Made by a program: the position numbers and the translations under genes
In this document: one piece after another, positions 58,850 through 64,000 of the stretch
Layout: every line of letters starts with the position of its first letter
Position numbering within the stretch: the first letter of the stretch is position 1
Notes under the pieces: generated by a model
What the model was told of the DNA's origin: nothing
What the model saw: the letters and a program-made list of their open reading frames with translations, nothing else
Database searches by the model: none
Source: Oscheius tipulae
Taxonomy: Eukaryota; Nematoda; Chromadorea; Rhabditida; Rhabditidae
Length of the DNA: 64,000 nt
Direction: 5' to 3'
Assembly (NCBI GenBank): GCA_037178975.1
Contig: JASJZH010000004.1
Coordinates: forward strand, 10,850,001 to 10,914,000

Positions 58850-59098
58850 CCCAAAAATGTTCCATTCGGAAGGAAGTATTTTGTTACGAGACATTCTAAA
58901 ATGAACCAAGATTAGAAAAAGTAGTAACTAGACATTGTGAAGATCCCGAGCAGCACCAGTATAGGAACCGTTGTCATACACAGAAGAAGACTTCGACAAA
59001 GTCTCTAAGGAACTTGCGAAAAACACAGATGGCACGGGATGCTGCATAGTCAGAATTAAAGAGACGGTCTGGAATAATGGAAGTTTAGATGGTCTCTG
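58850..59098 (-). pseudogene. Duplicated fragment of the nucleoside transporter
   Basis: The minus strand reads LFNSDYAASRAICVFRKFLR then DFVEVFFC, nearly the same as the ENT loop exon at about 55540-55455 (HFNSDYAGSRPTCDFRKFFR). LLGIFTM follows, as in ENT LLGIFMIF. Further down, AATGTTCCATTCGGAAGGAAGTATTT (58855 region) matches the next ENT exon at about 55240. The intron is also partly retained, so this is a DNA-level duplication. It lacks the rest of the gene. Confidence 0.6.
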
Positions 59099-59389
59099 TC
59101 TCTACATCTCTTTGTATCTTGCATCACTCCCCTTTCACCACAATACTGCGCAAACATGCAGCTCAGTTTTCAAAACACAGACTAGCGTCACCTTGCGGTT
59201 TCGAAACTTTTTTCCCTTATCCAGTAGTTCATAAGCATTACGACTCACTATCACTCTTGCAACTTTTCAGCTCGTCTCCGTCTCTCTGTTTATACTTCGG
59301 TGAGAAAGCTGAGCTACCACACTTTATGTCCCCCCATTGGTATACACCTGTATTATAGCGTGCTTCGAAGCCTTCGTCGCAAAGTCGCA

Positions 59390-59725
59390 AGTCGACTTTC
59401 TTCTCCAAAAAGCAGTATTTTTCCTAGACCACTTTCGAAGCTACTTCGTTAGACTCGTTCTACAACGATCATGGTCCGAGGGTACCGCCGATACGACCAC
59501 TTTGAGCCTAAAAGCTGATCTCGGCATATTTACTTGACCTATAAGGATCTGATGGGTCCGAGATGGTACGGGTGAGAGATGGTAGGGGCGACTAAGCCAA
59601 AGCCAAAAACAAAGTTTACTGCTCGAAGAAGTGGTTTTCCAGCAAACGATGTTATGGGCTACAAGATTGCAGGATATCACAAAGCAGAAAAAACACTTTT
59701 TGGGCCCGTTACAGCGGGTATGAAG
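59390..59725. repeat. Dispersed repeat family R1, third copy
   Basis: Matches 47160-47535 over TTCTCCAAAAAGC, CGAAGCTACTTCGTTAGACT, TACAACGATCATGGTC, ATGGGCTACAAGATT and the end ACAGCGGGTATGAAGTCTCT. The hairpin-forming left arm is altered here. Confidence 0.7.
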
Positions 59726-60074
59726 TCTCTCTATCTCTCTGTGTCTGACTCATTCTATGTTTGCCGCATTCTGCAAATCCCTCATGAACAGTGAGTTCAA
59801 TAGTTCCGAGGTCTCCCTCCTCGTACACACAATCAGCCTCACTGTCTCGGCCTCCCAACCGGTTCTCTTTAAGTCCCGTCATCATCATTTTGACAAGACC
59901 ATTTTCTGTCCATTGCCTCCTCAAATCAGTCAACTTTTTGATCTGTTAGTCACTTTTGGCAGAGCAAGAACCAGGAATCTCTTTGTGTACTCTGTCCGTG
60001 ACGTGATTGTGCTGCCTGCCCCTTTCTCCAGCCGTCGCGCACAGCCGATAGGCCCTATTTATTGATTTTACGAA
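59726..60074. other. Intergenic, nothing recognised
   Basis: A 102-codon plus-strand frame (59757-60065) has no domain. It is the upstream region of the NHR at 60075. Confidence 0.4.
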
Positions 60075-62344
60075 ATGGAGAGGAAGGAAAGCAGTGGCAA
60101 GGATGTGAGTTCGATCATTTTGAACCCAAAAAAAACAAAAAATTATAGGTAGTTGGTAATTGCCAAATCTGTGAACAGCCCGGGCACGGCATTCATTTTG
60201 GGGTCATCTCCTGTCGGGCCTGTGCGGCATTTTTCCGGTCAGTTTGATATAGATTGGGGCGGAGGGGATGGAGGAGACAGACAGAAAGACGGAAAAACAA
60301 AGAGAAAGGGAGACAGAGAGTCATACAGACAGAAAGACCGAGAGATAGAGAGCCAGCCATGATTATTTCCTTCAGACTACGGTCAACTTTTTCAGGCGGA
60401 CAATAGTCTACAACCGAGAGTATCCATGTCGGAAAGGCGACGATAAATGTTCTATCGAGAAGGGTAGCAGGATCATTTGCCGGAAATGTCGATACAATAA
60501 GTGTGTGAAGCTGGGAATGACTTCTGATAGTGAGTTTTCCAGTTTGCTAAACTCGAATCGCTGTAGTTGAAAAGCTTTGTCTCGGTTGTTTGCTCATACC
60601 TCTTTATCTCGGAGATTCGGACTCAGTTCATTTCAGATGTACAGTACAATAGAGACAGAATGCGACCCACCACCTCGAAGAGTAATAAATCTAAAGATAC
60701 GGATCTACCGACTGATCTCTCACCGCCGGTGAGTGAATGCGTGAATGCCAAGGTCACGGGTCAGAGTTGACCAGTTAGGCTCTTCCAACTTATTGAATGC
60801 TCTAGAAGTGCAGGGTTTCAATTAAAAGCTTGTACGAGAACTTTGACCTGACATGATACCTTTGGCACGTTAACAGTTAATAGAAACACAAGGGTATCCG
60901 AATTGACAGGTCAGAACCGGTCAAAGTTTATGGTAAGCCAGTTCGGGGGGGTCGTTGTTTTTCTACTTCGCTATGACTGTCCTGTAACTTTGAGGCCTGA
61001 CAGTGAAAGTTTGAAAAGTTAACAGAAGAGACAACCCATTGGCATTAACAGAGTACTGGAAGTGCGGCGTGATTTTTGGGGACTGACTGATTGACTGATC
61101 TAAAAGAGTGACTGATGGGCATAGATATTATGACAGGCTGTTGCCTCCAACAAAATTTATGTTCATTTTCTAGTTAGATTTTAAGTTTCAGCCCCCCTCC
61201 AAAGCCTCTCCGTCTCGAGTCCCTAATTGGTCCAATCGATAAAACGGCAAGTGATGACATCATTGAACGTTTCGAGGAACACTGTAAAACTGTAAGTTTT
61301 TCAGTGTCATTTTTATATTTTACCAAATCCCAGTTCGATCCCTCCACTGAAATCCCCGATATTTGGGAGCAGAGTCCCTTGAATCGAATGTATTCAGCTC
61401 TCCGGAGGCATCGACGACACCAGATTTTGGATGTTGATGTACTTTTCTGATTTTTCATTGACTAAACCCTATTAAGCAGCTCCATATAATTACTGAAATT
61501 GACTTTAAAAAGATGGGAGGCAACTGGGAAGAGAGACTGTTTGAAGTCGCTGAATGGTACATGTGCTGCAAGGAATTTTATGTCCTACCCTTCAAGCAGA
61601 AGCTGGAAATATTTCAAGATAGATGGAAGACTTTCTTGAGGCTGGAAAGGATACTAATGTCAGCTGACTTTTTTGGACCTTCTATCCTTCAAGACAAGGT
61701 AGTCTGACCCTTATGAGCTATATCAGGATATAGGTGCTGCTCTTTGGACACAACTGTGCTGCTTACGTAAAAAATATCAAAGTGAACATGTCATCGGTGT
61801 CTGATCATGATCCAGAGAAATTGAAAGGGTGAGAGACAGTGACAGAAACAGAGACAGCCTGTCTTTCCAGCTACTTCGCCCCGATCATGGACAACACTTT
61901 CGACAAAGTCCTCGCCCCAATTGTAAATTTGAACCTATCTCATTTCGAAGGTGTCTACCTCCTCTGCCAGCTGGCTTTCACTGTTGAAGGTACCAGCTAA
62001 AATTCATATAATATGTCAAATTACAGGTCTTGATCTCCCCTACGAGACGATAGACTCGTTTGTTTCCTTCCGCGACCTAATTTCCGATGATCTGCATAAT
62101 TATTACACCTCCATCGGTCTGTCCAACTATGCCGCCCGCCTAATGGACATTCTTGCCATTGTACAGTCTATGGAGGTGGTTTTAAGAACTTCCAACTAAC
62201 TTTTTTTAATTTTAGAGCGTCCAGACGCAGCGAGAACAAATCATGGAGCTCGTGAAAATCTTTGACTACATCAAATTGGACGAGGACCATTTCGGGGCTT
62301 GTTCCCTAAAGAATGCCGCGAAGAAGTATATGGAAAAGGCGTAA
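60075..62344 (+). CDS. Nuclear hormone receptor, tandem copy 1
   Basis: ATG 60075 ([10 protein letters not shown]) joins to the finger [20 protein letters not shown] and [10 protein letters not shown] with P-box CRACA. After a GAGACAGA intron (60239-60393) come [20 protein letters not shown] and [27 protein letters not shown] and a polar hinge follow. The LBD contains [100 protein letters not shown] and [20 protein letters not shown]. The stop at 62344 is followed by AATAAA. A divergent nematode-expanded NHR, same exon plan as its neighbour at 62591. Confidence 0.86.
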
Positions 62345-62590
62345 ATAAAATGTTAGCGTTTTCTGTTCTTAAATTGTGACCTTAATGGCATTATCCACAT
62401 TGTTCTTTGAGCCGTTTCCTCAGCTTTTTCCTGTGGGACATTGTGTGCTTTGAGCACGGGATTGATAAGATAGAGTTCTAGACTCTGCCATCGATTTGTG
62501 TCTTCTGTCCTCGCATTTTCTTCCAAGAATGTCCATGTCACCGGATTCTAGTCAGAAAGAGGTAGCCGAAGGATTTCTTTTAAGAAATTT

Positions 62591-64000
62591 ATGGTTCAGA
62601 CCACTGGAGATTGCCACGTCTGTGAACAACCAGCTCATGGAATTCATTTTGGAGTTCTGAGCTGTCGAGCCTGTGCCGCTTTTGTAAGTCGAGAGAAACA
62701 GAGAGACATAATGACAGAGAGACTAAGAAGCAGAGAGACAGATAGACAGAGTGACAAAAAGGCAGAGAAACAGAGAGAGATACAGAGCGACATGATGACA
62801 GAGAGTCGTATTCCAGTTCCGTCGCACAGTCGTCTGCAATCGTCAGTACCCTTGTCGTCGTGGAGATGACAGATGTCAAATTCAGAAGGGAACGCGAATG
62901 ATCTGTAGAAAATGTCGCTACAATAAGTGTGTTCAGCTTGGAATGACCGCCGACAGTAATTTTCCACCCAAAAAGTGTGGTTGCACTCTTCAGATGTACA
63001 ATGGAACCGAGACCGTCTAAACATCTCCAAAACCACACCATCAGTCAAGGCAATAGCCAAGGAGAAGGGACCAGAGCCCCCGGTAGACGATCTACCCAGA
63101 CCCATTCCTAGGAACCCGGCTCAGAAACAGTCTTGGGTCCATTCTATCGACGATGCAGCTCATTGTCATATTTATCAGAGGCTGGAGGTGCTATTCACTA
63201 CAGTAAGTTTGCATTCGGGCATTCCAAATCCGGCTCAATACGTGCCCTTAGCCATGGGCAACTTGTCAAAACAGCTCTGTAAGTCATTAGTGCCATTTCA
63301 ATTTCCCCGTGGTTCAAAAGGACTTTATGTCCCATGGCCATCATCTCGGTATGATTCTGGAAGCTTGGTTGTCTCCCGTCTGTCTAGTCCATTTGATCGT
63401 CCAACTGTTCAATTCATCCGGATCCTCCGGTCCAGCACTTTAGACCACTACCCTTATTCCGAAAACATTTTTTTGTAGTGTCTGGAAGAAGAGATCTAGC
63501 TTCAGCGTTTTCCCAACCAGCCTCCTTGACTCATACCTACTAGACAGTATTATAGATCAACCACTTGTCTACCTGCTGCTCTTTAATCCAGGTGGGGTCA
63601 GATCCCACTTACCAGAGCTCGTCCGATACCCTATCTCATACCCACTAGTTTAAGTGAACTTGTTCTTGCAAAGTTTGAGAGAGAAAGACAGTATTTGCTG
63701 ACAGTATTTGTGACTAAATCAAAATTCTTACTAGATCCGAAAAACTTTGGTTCCCATTGATCAGTTTTCAGTTCGATCCCGAGCTTGAATACCCCGGAAT
63801 CTGGGAGCATTCCTCCTTGACCAGGATGCAAATGGGACTGATGCGTCACCGTCAATGTCAAAGCTCCAATCCAGATGACATCATCATACTGCTAGATCTC
63901 AATGTAGCTACCCTCAAAAACACCATCGAGGCCACAATGTTCCGCATAGCCGAGTGGCACATGTTCAGCAAAGAGTTTGTGATGCTCCCTCTCAATGATA
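62591..64000 (+). CDS. Nuclear hormone receptor, tandem copy 2 (3' end outside window)
   Basis: ATG 62591 (MVQTTGDCHVCEQPAHGIHF) begins directly with finger 1 and ends exon 1 at SCRACAAF before a GAGACAGA intron (62684-62817). The next exon gives FRRTVVCNRQYPCRRGDDRC and [18 protein letters not shown], then NVQWNRDRLNISKTTPS in phase. A hinge and LEVLFTT follow. After a 560-nt intron, FDPELEYPGIWEHSSLTRMQ and FRIAEWHMFSKEFVMLPLND run to the window edge. The DBD and LBD pieces parallel the gene at 60075 closely, so the pair is a tandem duplication. The LBD C-terminal half is not seen. Confidence 0.83.

Noticed and set aside
59757-60065. 102-codon plus-strand frame upstream of an NHR
   Set aside because: No recognisable domain, starts without context, and directly abuts repeat copy R1.

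Overview
The window looks like nuclear DNA of a nematode. It holds three nematode-type serpentine chemoreceptors (SRT, STR and SRG classes), four nuclear hormone receptors, an ET-module three-finger protein, C-type lectins, a TWK-type two-pore potassium channel and a muscle-type myosin. Genes are compact, many introns are 35-60 nt long, and there is one tRNA-Leu(CAG). Almost every host gene carries at least one intron filled with a degenerate GAGACAGA / TCTCTGTC low-complexity tract. The two large transposons lack these tracts.

Layout. 1-5.5 kb: a 3' part of an SRT chemoreceptor, three tiny secreted Gly/Cys/Pro-rich peptide genes (two in a perfect 488-bp inverted duplication) and a STR-type chemoreceptor. 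5.5-8.4 kb: tRNA-Leu and repeat-rich DNA. 8.4-17.7 kb: a probably autonomous Helitron with a Ulp1/C48-like cysteine protease (catalytic Asp replaced by Asn), a possible small antisense gene, an RPA-like OB-fold protein and a long, apparently intact Rep-helicase. 18.3-21.2 kb: a DRAM/Frag1 membrane protein and an SRG-type chemoreceptor. 22.4-31.6 kb: Cys-rich secreted exons and a class II myosin heavy chain with a short, interrupted tail. 32.6-38.5 kb: a K2P channel whose pore-1 intron contains a complete 3.04-kb cut-and-paste transposon (34.36-37.40 kb) with perfect 152-bp terminal inverted repeats and an integrase-type (Ginger/KRBA2-like) transposase.

39-46.4 kb: a dead thrombospondin-repeat gene, an ET-module protein, an NHR, a two-domain C-type lectin and a decayed C-type lectin. 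46.7-50.1 kb: an HNF4-like NHR. 50.1-54.1 kb: a gene-poor stretch. 54.2-57.8 kb: an equilibrative nucleoside transporter with an internally deleted Skp1-like fragment inside one intron. 58-60 kb: gene debris, including a duplicated piece of the transporter. 60.1-64 kb: two tandem NHR paralogues; the second runs off the window.

The host genes are functionally unrelated and show no operon-like arrangement. The strongest novel signals are the Helitron gene set, the pristine integrase transposon in the K2P pore intron, the homogenised inverted peptide-gene pair, and the contrast between host introns and transposon introns. Exon joins were built by hand from GT/AG sites and reading phase; coordinates of multi-exon genes give the outer limits.
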